A DNA stretch of 64,000 bases from an uncultured Roseobacter sp. (GTDB lineage Bacteria; Pseudomonadota; Alphaproteobacteria; Rhodobacterales; Rhodobacteraceae), in contig NZ_CANMDB010000001.1 in NCBI RefSeq assembly GCF_947496515.1, forward strand, positions 62,001 through 126,000. Reading direction: 5' to 3'. Positions 56,029 through 64,000 of the stretch are shown piece after piece. A program made the position numbers and the translations under genes. Position 1 is the first letter of the stretch, and each line of letters starts with the position of its first letter. The notes below the pieces were generated by a model that saw only the letters and a program-made list of their open reading frames with translations, was not told the origin of the DNA and made no database searches.

Positions 56029-57846
56029 CTACTCCGCCTCGTACCACCAGACCTGCGGCATATACTCCGGCCCGTCGCCGTAAAGGGGCAGCGTGTCGGG
56101 ATATGCCATCTCGGCGACATGCGCGATGCGCCCGGTCGTGAACTGCCAGAACGGGATCACGTAGCGACCTGACATCAGCGCCCGGTCCAGCGCACGCACG
56201 GCGGCGGTAAAATCTGCCTCGTCTTCCGCACTGAGCATCGCGTCGATCATCGCATCCACCGCAGGAGAGCGCACCCCCATCAGGTTGCGCGACCCCGGTT
56301 GCGCGGCGGTCCCGGAGCCCCAGTAAAACCGTTGCTCGTTGCCCGGTGACAGCGACAGCGCCCGGCGGTAGGTCGTCATGTCGAAGTCAAATTCCGCTTC
56401 GCGTTCGGTGAACTGCGCGCTGTCGGTCGTCTCTATCCGCACGTCCACCCCCAGCCGCTGCAAGGCCTGGGTATAAAGATCCGCGATGGCGAGGGACTCC
56501 GTATCGTTCTGCTGGAGCAGCAGGGTAAAGCGTAGCGGATCACCTGCCGCGTTGCGCATCACCCCTTCCTGTGGCGTCCAGCCCGCCTCGGCCAGCAGTT
56601 TCATCGCCGCGCGGATGCCGCGCCGGTTGCGCAGGGAGCTGTCGCTCACCGGCAGCGCGTAGCCCTCTAGCGCACCGGGGGGCATGTCCTGCGCGAAAGG
56701 TTGCAGCAGGTCGGCCACGGCACCGGTCGCGCGTCCTTCCTGCATGGCCAGTGCAGAGTTGGAGAAATATGAGGTGATGCGGGGTTGCGCGCCACCCGTC
56801 AGCGTGTCGTTGATATACTCGAAGTTGAATGCCTGGATCATCGCGGCCCGTACGCGCCAGTCGTCAAAGGGCGCGCGGCGGGTGTTCATCACAAAGCCCG
56901 TCATGCCCGAGGGCTTTTGGTGCGGGAATTCGGATTTCACCACGTCGCCACGGGTGACGGCGGGAAAATCATACTGGCTTTGCCACTTCTCGGCGTTGAA
57001 TTCGCGCAAGGCAGAGATGTCGCCGGCCTTGAAGGCCTCGAACATCACCGAGGCATCGCCGTAGAAATCCAGCTTGATGCTGTCAAAGTTGAACGTGCCC
57101 CGGCGCAAGGGCAGATCAGCGCCCCAGTAGTCGGGATTGCGAATGAGCGTCACATAGCGGCCCGCCTCATAATCGCCGATCCGGTAAGGTCCCGTGCCCA
57201 AGGGGATTTCCGCCAGCGGCGCGTTGGCGAAATCGCGGCCCTCCCATTGCGCGCGGCTGAGGATAGGCCGCATGCCCGCCAGCAGCGCAAGCTCGCGGTT
57301 GTCGGCATTGAAATCGATCCTCAGGCTGCGCGGCCCGGTCTGGGTGATACTCTCGATCTGGTTGGCCAGACCCAGATAGCGCGGGTGCCCCTCGCGCCCC
57401 AAGACCTCGTAGCTGAAGATCACATCTGCGACAGTGACAGGCGTGCCATCCGAGAACGCGGCCTCCTTGCGCAGGGTGAAAGCGACCCAAGAGCGGTCCT
57501 CAGGCACCTCGACCGATTCGGCCAGCAGACCGTAGAGGGTGAACGGTTCGTCCCAGGACCGGCCCATCAGGCTTTCATGAGTGAGAAACCGCAACTGCCA
57601 CGGCACGGTGCCCTTACGCACAAACGGGTTGAGGCTGTCAAAGCCGCCCGTGTTGCCAAGCGTGATGTCGCCACCCTTGGGCGCATCCGCGCGCGCATAG
57701 GGGAGGGACACAAAATCAGGTGGCAGGGCGGGGGTGCCATACATAGATATCCCGTGCGCGGGCTCCGCCAGCGCCTGATGGCTTGCGAGAATCACACCAC
57801 CTGCGGCGACGATCCGGAAAATCGGCCGCAAAAAATCCCTGATCAT
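56029..57846 (-). CDS. Extracellular solute-binding protein, family 5
   Basis: A 605-residue periplasmic peptide/microcin-binding protein of the DppA/OppA/YejA type. Residues 1-27 are a signal peptide ending SHQALA. It continues HGISMYGTPALPPDFVSLPY, resembling YejA rather than DppA. WVAFTLRKEAAFSDGTPVTV and LGTGPYRIGDYEAGRYVTLI are standard. No permease or ATPase genes follow on either side, so it is solitary here and its partners must lie elsewhere. It is divergent from the candidate small RNA. Confidence 0.9.
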   Translation of the reverse strand: MIRDFLRPIFRIVAAGGVILASHQALAEPAHGISMYGTPALPPDFVSLPYARADAPKGGDITLGNTGGFDSLNPFVRKGTVPWQLRFLTHESLMGRSWDEPFTLYGLLAESVEVPEDRSWVAFTLRKEAAFSDGTPVTVADVIFSYEVLGREGHPRYLGLANQIESITQTGPRSLRIDFNADNRELALLAGMRPILSRAQWEGRDFANAPLAEIPLGTGPYRIGDYEAGRYVTLIRNPDYWGADLPLRRGTFNFDSIKLDFYGDASVMFEAFKAGDISALREFNAEKWQSQYDFPAVTRGDVVKSEFPHQKPSGMTGFVMNTRRAPFDDWRVRAAMIQAFNFEYINDTLTGGAQPRITSYFSNSALAMQEGRATGAVADLLQPFAQDMPPGALEGYALPVSDSSLRNRRGIRAAMKLLAEAGWTPQEGVMRNAAGDPLRFTLLLQQNDTESLAIADLYTQALQRLGVDVRIETTDSAQFTEREAEFDFDMTTYRRALSLSPGNEQRFYWGSGTAAQPGSRNLMGVRSPAVDAMIDAMLSAEDEADFTAAVRALDRALMSGRYVIPFWQFTTGRIAHVAEMAYPDTLPLYGDGPEYMPQVWWYEAE

Positions 57847-57925
57847 TCTACCGATAATCCTGTGCTGCCCTTGTTTTCTTGGGTCTCAGACTACCGAGGT
57901 ATTTACATCATATCAAACTTTTAGC

Positions 57926-57954
57926 TTGGCCCGCGGCGCGAGATTGCTTATAAC
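57926..57954 (+). promoter_or_regulatory. Promoter of the candidate small RNA
   Basis: TTGGCC at 57926-57931 and TATAAC at 57949-57954 with a 17-base spacer, close to the sigma70 consensus. Transcription should start around 57960-57962. Confidence 0.6.
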
Positions 57955-57960
57955 AGATGC

Positions 57961-58037
57961 ACTGCTCGATAGGTTTCTTGCCTGTATGAAACCTGCCTCA
58001 ATAACTTAACGCCTGCCTCGCGCAGGCGTTTTTTTTT
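57961..58037 (+). ncRNA. Candidate small RNA with two hairpins
   Basis: A 77-base transcript is predicted between a good promoter and a strong intrinsic terminator. The first hairpin is AGGTTTC (57971-57977), a ten-base loop and GAAACCT (57988-57994). The second is the terminator. CCTGCCTC occurs twice, the first copy in the single-stranded linker, and is complementary to AG-rich ribosome binding sites, the kind of seed used by Hfq-dependent RNAs; hfq itself is in this window. A leader attenuator for bdhA, 136 bases downstream, is the alternative. No matching Rfam family came to mind. Confidence 0.55.
58008..58037 (+). terminator. Strong terminator of the candidate small RNA
   Basis: AACGCCTGC and GCAGGCGTT form a 9-bp perfect stem around CTCGC, followed by a run of nine T counting the stem end. 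No protein gene on the plus strand lies upstream for it to serve. Confidence 0.92.
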
Positions 58038-58173
58038 GAGCATGTCGGTGTGCTGATTTGCCGGGATGTGCTGATCGCACGCTGCAGGTGCGAAACCCAT
58101 TTCCTTTGCAGTCGCAGCACGGCATGATGGCGGCAACACCATCCTATTCCCGTAGCAGACAAAGGACAGCGCC

Positions 58174-58959
58174 ATGGCATTCGAGATTTCGCTGAAGGGC
58201 AAGACGGCTGTGATCACAGGGTCCAATTCCGGCATCGGGCTGGGCATCGCGTGGGAGCTGGCACGGGCGGGCGCTGACGTGGTGCTGAACTCCTTCACCG
58301 ACAGCGAAGATGATCACGCGCTGGCCAAAAAGATATCCGCGGAGACCGGAACCAACGCCCGCTATATCCAGGCCGACATGTCAAAGGGCGACCAGTGCCG
58401 CCGCCTGATCGCGGACGCGGGCGCCTGCGATATCCTGATCAACAACGCGGGCATCCAGCATGTGGCACCCATCGACGAATTTCCGGTGGAAAAATGGGAC
58501 GCGATCATTGCGATCAACCTCAGTTCCGCCTTTCACACGACCGCGGCTGCCTTGCCTGTCATGCGACAGGCGGGCTGGGGGCGGGTGGTCAATATCGCCT
58601 CCGCCCACGGTCTTACCGCGTCGCCCTATAAATCCGCCTATATCGCCGCCAAGCACGGCATCGTCGGCATGACCAAGACCGTCGCACTGGAAACAGCACA
58701 AGAGCCGATCACCGCCAATGCGATCTGTCCCGGCTACGTGCTGACCCCGCTGGTGGAGGCGCAGATCCCCGATACGGCCAAGAAGTACGATATGTCCGAG
58801 GAAGAGGTGAAAAAGCAGGTGATCCTCGAACGCCAGCCATCCAAGGAATTCGCGACCGTTGAACAGCTAGGCGGCACGACGGCCTTCTTGTGCTCGGATG
58901 CGGCGGCACAGATCACCGGCACCACGATCAGCGTCGATGGCGGCTGGACGGCACTTTGA
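58174..58959 (+). CDS. bdhA: 3-Hydroxybutyrate dehydrogenase
   Basis: NAD-dependent short-chain dehydrogenase converting D-3-hydroxybutyrate to acetoacetate in polyhydroxybutyrate breakdown. Length is 261 residues. The nucleotide loop is TGSNSGIGLGIAWELARAGA and the NNAG follows at 90-93. Catalytic residues are Ser143, Tyr156 and Lys160 (ASPYKSAYIAAKHGIVGMT). The C-terminal QITGTTISVDGGWTAL matches BdhA. AAGGA precedes the ATG. A patatin gene follows after 61 bases. Confidence 0.92.
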   Translation: MAFEISLKGKTAVITGSNSGIGLGIAWELARAGADVVLNSFTDSEDDHALAKKISAETGTNARYIQADMSKGDQCRRLIADAGACDILINNAGIQHVAPIDEFPVEKWDAIIAINLSSAFHTTAAALPVMRQAGWGRVVNIASAHGLTASPYKSAYIAAKHGIVGMTKTVALETAQEPITANAICPGYVLTPLVEAQIPDTAKKYDMSEEEVKKQVILERQPSKEFATVEQLGGTTAFLCSDAAAQITGTTISVDGGWTAL

Positions 58960-59020
58960 GGATAGTTGCTTTCACCGGGAGCCGTAACGGCCCGATGGTG
59001 CAGAAGGCGGATAGGTGGCG

Positions 59021-60052
59021 ATGAAACGGATCAATCTGGCCCTGCAGGGCGGCGGCGCTCATGGTGCTTTTACCTGGGGCGTGCTCGACCGGCTGCTGCA
59101 GGAGGAGGACGTGGAGGTCGCGGCGATCTCTGGCACCTCGGCGGGGGCTCTCAATGGCGCCGCACTGAAGGCCGGTATGATCGAAGGCGGCCGGCAGGGC
59201 GCGAGGGACCGGTTGGATTGGTTGTGGCAGGAGGTGGGCGCGCGGCCCGATCTGCATCTGCCGCAATGGATGCTGCCCTTTTCACTCTCGGATCTAAGCC
59301 GTTCGCTGGAATATTCCTGGCCTGTGATGGCAGCCGATGCCTGGTCGCGCGCGGTGTCGCCCTACGCCTACGGACCGTTTTACAGCAATCCGTTGCGCCC
59401 GATCGTGACGCAGTTCGACTTCGACAAGGTCTGCGCCGAAGGCGGCAGCGGTCCGTGCCTCTTCATCTGCGCCACAAGGGTACGCAACGGCAAGGTGCGC
59501 GTCTTCAAGGACAGCGAGATCAGCACCGACGCGATCCTCGCCTCCGCCTGTCTGCCGACGCTGTTTCAGGCGGTGGAGGTCGATGACGCGGAAACCGGTC
59601 AGCGCGAGGCGTTCTGGGACGGTGGCTACACCGGCAATCCCGCGCTCTTTCCGCTTTTCAACCCGTCGCTGCCCGATGACATCGTGATCATCAACATCAA
59701 CCCGCTGGAACGCACGGAATTGCCGCGCACGGCACAGGCCATTCAGAACCGCATCAACGAGATCAGCTTCAACTCATCGCTGTTGCGGGAGCTGCGCGCT
59801 ATCGAGTTCGTCCAGCGGTTACTGAATGACGGCACGCTCAGCACCGATCAGAAATCCCGCGTGCTGGTGCATATGGTCGCCGATGACGCGCTGATGAACG
59901 AGCTGTCGGTGGCCACGAAACTGGTGCCCACGCCCTATACGCTCGCGCGGTTGAAGGCAGCGGGACAACTGGCGGCGGATGGTTTTCTGGCCCAGAGCAA
60001 GCAGCATCTGAATGTTCGCAGTTCCGTCGATCTGGTGGAGATGTTTCAGTAG
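59021..60052 (+). CDS. Patatin-like phospholipase
   Basis: A 343-residue serine lipase of the RssA/patatin type. LALQGGGAHGAFTWGVLDRL is the oxyanion loop, the nucleophile is Ser40 in SGTSAGAL, and the catalytic aspartate is in AFWDGGYTGNPAL. ATG 59021 is chosen; GTG 59015 would add two residues. Patatins are regular neighbours of bdhA in this lineage, which suggests a role in polyhydroxybutyrate granule or lipid mobilisation, though that is inferred. Confidence 0.9.
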   Translation: MKRINLALQGGGAHGAFTWGVLDRLLQEEDVEVAAISGTSAGALNGAALKAGMIEGGRQGARDRLDWLWQEVGARPDLHLPQWMLPFSLSDLSRSLEYSWPVMAADAWSRAVSPYAYGPFYSNPLRPIVTQFDFDKVCAEGGSGPCLFICATRVRNGKVRVFKDSEISTDAILASACLPTLFQAVEVDDAETGQREAFWDGGYTGNPALFPLFNPSLPDDIVIININPLERTELPRTAQAIQNRINEISFNSSLLRELRAIEFVQRLLNDGTLSTDQKSRVLVHMVADDALMNELSVATKLVPTPYTLARLKAAGQLAADGFLAQSKQHLNVRSSVDLVEMFQ

Positions 60053-60372
60053 CGCCGGTCTGCTTGCGTGGGCGATGGTTGCGGTCAGGAGATCGGGCAA
60101 CACGGGCGGGGGGTCGCTCTGTGCTTGCTGTGCGATGATCCGGCGAAAGCGCATCACGGACGCCGGGCGGACGCAGCACCTGTGGATGCTGCTGGCGATC
60201 GTCGATGCGGATCAGCGCGGCGGTCTAGAGAGAAGCGACTGTTAAAGGCATCCTGAAGCATCCGACCTTGGACCGCGTCATGGAAATAATCTGAGAAACG
60301 CAACGCTGCCTGAAACCGAATATTTCAACGCGTTGCGTGATACCCAGTGTTCCAAGTATGTCGTCAGACGCT
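60053..60372. other. Gap between patatin and DUF502 genes with an inverted repeat
   Basis: 320 bases with no convincing gene. ACGCAACGC at 60298-60306 and GCGTTGCGT at 60330-60338 form a 9-bp stem with a 23-base loop. No T-run follows. It lies between two convergent genes and may be a processing or bidirectional termination signal. Confidence 0.5.
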
Positions 60373-61089
60373 CTAGATCTGGCCCGGCGGTTCGGTCGGG
60401 TCTTTGCCGTTGGGGTAGACTAGCCCGGCGGAGATCACCAGTTTGGCCGCTTCCTCCACGCTCATATCAAGCTCGATGATATCGTCCTTGGGAAAGAACA
60501 GCAGAAACCCGGAGGTCGGGTTGGGCGTCGTGGGCACGAAAATGCTGAGCATCGGTGCACCGTCATTGGCCCGCATCGCCACTTCGCCCTTCGTATCGGT
60601 TGAGATGAAGCCGATGGCCCAGATCCCGCGGCGGGGGTATTCGATCAGGCAGGCTTTCTCGAACGAGCGTTCGGACTGCGCGAACACCGTCTCCGAGATC
60701 TGCTTGATCCCAGAGTAGATGCTGCGGACCACCGGCGTGCGTTCCACCAGGCTTTCGGCAAAGCGGATCAAGGAGCGCCCGATCAACCCTTTGGCCATCC
60801 AGCCTACGATGATCGTAAAGATCAGGAAGATCACCACCCCGATGCCGCGGATGTTGATCTGGATCTCCGGGTCGAGCCCCAGCCAGGTCTGCAGCAGCCG
60901 GTCGGGCTGATAGGGGCCGGGCACCAGCGGCAGCACAAAGCCGTCGATCCATCCGACCACGGACCAGATCAGCCAGATCGTCAGACCCACCGGGGCAATG
61001 ACGACAAGCCCGGTCAGGAAGGAGGCGCGCAGGCTGCCAAAGAGAGTACGGCGGACACCGGGGGGATCAGGATCAAAGGGCGTATTCAT
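60373..61089 (-). CDS. DUF502 membrane protein
   Basis: A 238-residue protein with two hydrophobic helices (about residues 20-45 and 75-95), beginning MNTPFDPDPPGVRRTLFGSL. The second half, containing MLSIFVPTTPNPTSGFLLFF and KDDIIELDMSVEEAAKLVIS, defines DUF502, a family of unknown function found in bacteria and plants (COV-like). TPVVRSIYSGIKQISETVFA is also conserved. It is a single gene, convergent with the patatin gene. Confidence 0.9.
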   Translation of the reverse strand: MNTPFDPDPPGVRRTLFGSLRASFLTGLVVIAPVGLTIWLIWSVVGWIDGFVLPLVPGPYQPDRLLQTWLGLDPEIQINIRGIGVVIFLIFTIIVGWMAKGLIGRSLIRFAESLVERTPVVRSIYSGIKQISETVFAQSERSFEKACLIEYPRRGIWAIGFISTDTKGEVAMRANDGAPMLSIFVPTTPNPTSGFLLFFPKDDIIELDMSVEEAAKLVISAGLVYPNGKDPTEPPGQI

Positions 61090-61165
61090 AAACTTACTCT
61101 AACTGGCATCCCTGCTACCTAGGCACAAGCGGCTGCAGCGACAACGCAATACCGCGCGGTCGGGC

Positions 61166-62098
61166 TCAACTTCCCGCCTCGCGGGTAAGGCTGACCAATT
61201 CCGATGCAATTGCCGCGGCGAGCCGGGCGTTGTTGCGCACCAGGGCGATATTGGCGGTGAGCGAGCGGCCTTCGGTCAATTCAAAGATCCGCTGCAGCAG
61301 GTAGGGGGTGACCGCCTTGCCGCGGATGCCGTGCCGTGTGGCATCGGCCTGCGCCTGCGCGATGATCGGCGCCAGCGTTTTCGCGGGGATTTCGGCATCC
61401 ACCGGGATTGGGTTGGCCACCAGCTGGCCACCGGGCAGGCCCAGCAGGCCGCGCGTGTACTGCGCGCGCGCGATCTCTGCGGCAGTGTCCATCCGCAGAG
61501 GCGCCTTAAGCGGTGAGGTCGCACTCCAGAACGCGGGAAAGCTGTCCTGTCCCATGGCGATGACCGGTACGCCTTGCGTCTCAAGTACTTCGAGTGTCTT
61601 GTCCACATCGAGGATTGCCTTGGCCCCGGCGGCCACGACCGTGACCGGGGTCTGCGCCAACTCCATCAGATCGGCGGAGATGTCAAAACTGTTCTCCGCC
61701 CCGCGGTGAACCCCGCCGATGCCGCCTGTGGCAAAGACCTCAATCCCCGCCAGACGGGCCGCGATCATGGTGGCGGCTACCGTGGTTGCACCGGTGCCGC
61801 CGGACGCCATGCAGGCGGCAAGATCGGCGCGCGACAGCTTTGCCACCGATTTCGACTGCGCCAGCGTCTCCAATTGCTCCGGCTCCAGACCGATGTGAAG
61901 CGTCCCCTCCAACACCGCGATGGTGGCAGGGGTGACGCCTGCGGCGCGGATGTCATCCTCGACCTTGCGCGCCACGTCGAGGTTCTGGGGATAGGGCATG
62001 CCGTGGGTAATAATCGTGCTTTCCAGCGCGACAATGGGCCGCCCAGCGGTGCGGGCGGCGGCGACTTCGGTGGCGTGTAACAGGGGCAGGGCGGTCAT
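61166..62098 (-). CDS. psuG: Pseudouridine-5'-phosphate glycosidase
   Basis: Splits the C-C glycosidic bond of pseudouridine 5'-phosphate to uracil and ribose 5-phosphate. Length is 310 residues. VALESTIITHGMPYPQNLDV, FATGGIGGVHRGAENSFDIS and the SADLMELAQTPVTVVAAGAK segment fit the family, with the catalytic lysine in the SVAKLSR region. The ATG at 62098 overlaps the kinase stop codon as ATGA, so psuK-psuG form a two-gene pseudouridine breakdown unit. Confidence 0.95.
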   Translation of the reverse strand: MTALPLLHATEVAAARTAGRPIVALESTIITHGMPYPQNLDVARKVEDDIRAAGVTPATIAVLEGTLHIGLEPEQLETLAQSKSVAKLSRADLAACMASGGTGATTVAATMIAARLAGIEVFATGGIGGVHRGAENSFDISADLMELAQTPVTVVAAGAKAILDVDKTLEVLETQGVPVIAMGQDSFPAFWSATSPLKAPLRMDTAAEIARAQYTRGLLGLPGGQLVANPIPVDAEIPAKTLAPIIAQAQADATRHGIRGKAVTPYLLQRIFELTEGRSLTANIALVRNNARLAAAIASELVSLTREAGS

Positions 62099-62988
62099 GG
62101 GGCGGTCTCTCCGGACACATAGGTGGCTGCGGCTTGAAGCGCGCGGGTCAGGGCATCGTCGGGCGCGGCACCTGCCGCTTCGGACGCGATATGGGCTGCC
62201 ATGAAGGTATCGCCCGCACCGGTCACCCGGGCGACCAGAACCTGCGGCGGGGTCCGCGTCAGCAACCCCTCGCGGCGCCCGTCGGTGACATCAACGCCGC
62301 CGTTGGTCACCAGCACCCGGGCCGCGCCGCGATCCAGCAGGCCACGTGCGGCATCACCCGTGCTCTCGAAACTCTGGTTGCAGATCAGCCCGGCCTCTTC
62401 GAGGTTCACATAAAGCGTTCCACGTCCGTGGGCGACAAAGGGGATCAGCCGTTCCGCCTTGCCGGGTGAGGCGGGCGCGACCCGCAAATCCGCAGATGCC
62501 AGCAGCGGGCTGCTGGCCATGTCGCTGAGCAATTCGCGTGTCAGGTTACCGTCAAGCGCGATGCGCCCCGCATAAGGCGAATCTCTCGTGGCCAGCCTGC
62601 CATCGGACAAGGGGTCGAGGATCTTGTCACCCGCCGCCTCCAGTGAGTGCGCGTCCGCGATAGCGGCGATCAATCCGTTGGCGCCCTCCACGGCCATGTA
62701 GACGTCCGTGGGCAGATCGTCGGAGCGGTAGACCATCGTGGTGTCCATGCCGCGCGCGGCGCAGGCGGTGATCAGCTCATTGCCTTCCGCATCGCGGCCA
62801 ATGGCCGTCAGCAGCGCCGGTCTCAGCCCGAACCGGGCCAGTGTCATGGCGATGTTCATGGCCACACCGCCGGGGATCCGCGTGATCCGGCCCGGCACGT
62901 CCGAGCCCTTGCGCATGGCGCTGCCGGACCGGCCGATGATGTCCCAGAGAACGGAACCGATGCACAAAATGTCTGGCGAGACGCTCAT
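62095..62988 (-). CDS. psuK: PfkB-family kinase, probable pseudouridine kinase
   Basis: A 297-residue ribokinase-fold kinase with MSVSPDILCIGSVLWDIIGR at the start, GRITRIPGGVAMNIAMTLAR near residue 35 and the GAGDTF anion hole (RVTGAGDTFMAAHIASEAAG) with the catalytic Asp near the end. Coupling to psuG gives the assignment as pseudouridine kinase; sequence alone would say sugar/nucleoside kinase. No transporter or regulator is adjacent. Confidence 0.88.
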   Translation of the reverse strand: MSVSPDILCIGSVLWDIIGRSGSAMRKGSDVPGRITRIPGGVAMNIAMTLARFGLRPALLTAIGRDAEGNELITACAARGMDTTMVYRSDDLPTDVYMAVEGANGLIAAIADAHSLEAAGDKILDPLSDGRLATRDSPYAGRIALDGNLTRELLSDMASSPLLASADLRVAPASPGKAERLIPFVAHGRGTLYVNLEEAGLICNQSFESTGDAARGLLDRGAARVLVTNGGVDVTDGRREGLLTRTPPQVLVARVTGAGDTFMAAHIASEAAGAAPDDALTRALQAAATYVSGETAP

Positions 62989-63128
62989 GGACGTGTTGTG
63001 GCCGGGAACGGCGCAAGGTTCAAGGGCGCGCTGGGGGCCGTATCAGACCGGGCACAACATGGACCGCCCCGTCCTCCACGCACAGGCCTGAGATCATTCG
63101 GGTAGGTTCTTTTCAAAAGCAGCGGGCC

Positions 63129-63941
63129 TTACTCCGGCACCGCAAAGCTGAGCGCGGCCCAGAGAGTTTCCCAGACGGGCGCGTGGTCGGATGTACCGGC
63201 GTCTGCCGCCGGGCGCAAAACCACCGCATCCAGCAGGTAGTCATGGCCGGGGGTGATGTCGATCACCGCTTCGCCTGCCGCATCAGTTCGGGTCAGGCGC
63301 ACGCTGACCGCGCCGTCCGGCGCCCGGTCAAACACCTCCACCTGCGCGTCGGCCCTCGGTGCACCGTCATAGAGCAGGCGCACCCGCATCCGCCCGTCCG
63401 GATCAGCCGCATAAGGATTGGACAGCGCAACGAATTCTGTCGCCAGACCAAAGGCACGATCCTCTCCCGCCCCGTCGCCCACCGCAATCAACGCCTTGGC
63501 GTGGCGTGTGTAGCTTTCGCGAAAACCTTCCCGCGGCCAGCCTGCCGCATCGTGAGCGGCCGCTGCCTTGGTGAAATTCTTGTGTTTGGCGAACTTCAGG
63601 AACTTCTCCCAGTCGCGGTAAGTCAAGGTCGAGGGCGTCGTCTCATGCAGGATCACCAGCAGGCCGGGCCTCTCTGGCACGGTGATCTGCAGCGCGGGCC
63701 GGTCGCCCATGCGCCCTTCGGCGGCGCGGGCCTGACCGTCGAACACGATCTCGAACCGGGTAAACCGGTTGTCGATCCGCGCCAGCGCCATCCCCTCGAA
63801 AGCCTCGCCGTTGCGCAGGTCCGCCACCAGCGGCGCGCCCGGTGCGACCGTGTAGTCTGTGGGGTCGATCCAAAACTCATGGCCAACAACGGGCCGAGCA
63901 GCTAGCACTAAAGCCAAGACCAAAAAACGCGAGAATCCCAT
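63129..63941 (-). CDS. DUF4198-domain exported protein
   Basis: A 270-residue protein with a signal peptide (MGFSRFLVLALVLAARPVVG) followed directly by HEFWIDPTDYTVAPGAPLVA, as in DUF4198 proteins, which precede or accompany metal uptake systems. Two Ig-like halves follow; the second holds GRMRVRLLYDGAPRADAQVE and TDAAGEAVIDITPGHDYLLD. The mature N-terminus is histidine, a potential metal ligand. The ATG at 63941 has AGGA nine bases upstream. Role in nickel, cobalt or copper handling is only suggested. Confidence 0.8.
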   Translation of the reverse strand: MGFSRFLVLALVLAARPVVGHEFWIDPTDYTVAPGAPLVADLRNGEAFEGMALARIDNRFTRFEIVFDGQARAAEGRMGDRPALQITVPERPGLLVILHETTPSTLTYRDWEKFLKFAKHKNFTKAAAAHDAAGWPREGFRESYTRHAKALIAVGDGAGEDRAFGLATEFVALSNPYAADPDGRMRVRLLYDGAPRADAQVEVFDRAPDGAVSVRLTRTDAAGEAVIDITPGHDYLLDAVVLRPAADAGTSDHAPVWETLWAALSFAVPE

Positions 63942-64000
63942 GACCGTCTTTCCTATCACCACCCGGCTCAAGCTGTTGTTTCTGACGCTCTTGTCAACTG

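Noticed and set aside
60068-60256. 62-codon plus-strand frame after the patatin gene
   Set aside because: Ala/Gly/Arg-rich with no ribosome binding site and no family; typical chance frame.
63940-64000. Plus-strand ATG opening a hydrophobic, signal-peptide-like frame to the right edge
   Set aside because: It overlaps the start codon of the DUF4198 gene on the other strand, has only a weak ribosome binding site and just 20 codons are visible, so no gene is claimed.

Overview
The window is a GC-rich chromosomal segment of an alphaproteobacterium, most likely a marine member of the Rhodobacteraceae (Roseobacter group). This rests on gene order and on lineage-typical proteins: dusB(nifR3)-ntrB-ntrC-ntrY-ntrX followed by trkA-trkH-hfq-hflX, an NtrC without the sigma54 GAFTGA loop, an MttB-family protein beside two small-family genes that I associate with this order, and a MocR regulator divergent from a DUF1127 protein. 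No rRNA, tRNA, CRISPR array or complete insertion sequence was seen.

Layout. 0-4 kb: partial trmFO, a PaaI-type thioesterase, a DUF1127/MocR divergent pair with palindromes in the promoter, and rplM-rpsI. 4.5-8.8 kb: a run on the minus strand (P-loop ATPase, MetA, alpha/beta hydrolase, PPK2, TetR). 8.9-13.9 kb: a DMT exporter, a FadL-type outer-membrane protein, and an overlapping guaA-monooxygenase-DMT unit. 14-17.5 kb: an MttB-family methyltransferase, a DUF6477 protein and a DUF6456 protein whose architecture resembles GafA, the gene transfer agent activator. 17.6-22 kb: lipA, a tiny Cys-rich protein, hpt, a RatA/COQ10-type protein, and the overlapping ispD-ispF-pgpA-pncC unit. 22.2-34.6 kb: nitrogen regulation (dusB-ntrB-ntrC, ntrY-ntrX), potassium uptake (trkA-trkH) and hfq-hflX. 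34.8-38.9 kb: a pseudouridine synthase, a penicillin-acylase-family Ntn hydrolase and a beta-hydroxyacid dehydrogenase.

38.9-45.6 kb is an accessory island. It holds loosely spaced genes, a solitary tyrosine recombinase, a GFA protein, an HxlR-like/VOC pair, a DMT transporter broken by an in-frame amber codon, AraC-LysE, a CxCxC mini-protein and a two-helix membrane protein, with degenerate repeats between them. 45.6-64 kb returns to core genes: a SYLF lipoprotein, hemB, mfd (with three in-frame copies of a 36-bp repeat), a Bcr/CflA exporter, an acyl-CoA synthetase/DsbA pair divergent from an XRE-cupin regulator, a solitary family-5 solute-binding protein, a candidate small RNA, bdhA-patatin, DUF502, psuK-psuG for pseudouridine breakdown, and a DUF4198 protein.

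Functionally the window joins nitrogen sensing, isoprenoid precursor supply, purine synthesis and salvage, translation, K+ uptake, RNA chaperoning and carbon-storage use. The observations I rate highest are the gafA-like gene with a near-consensus CtrA site and an overlapping mini-ORF, the candidate sRNA near 58.0 kb, the 29-bp duplication that rebuilt the hfq/hflX junction, the repeat insert in mfd, and the island's repeat family and membrane protein.
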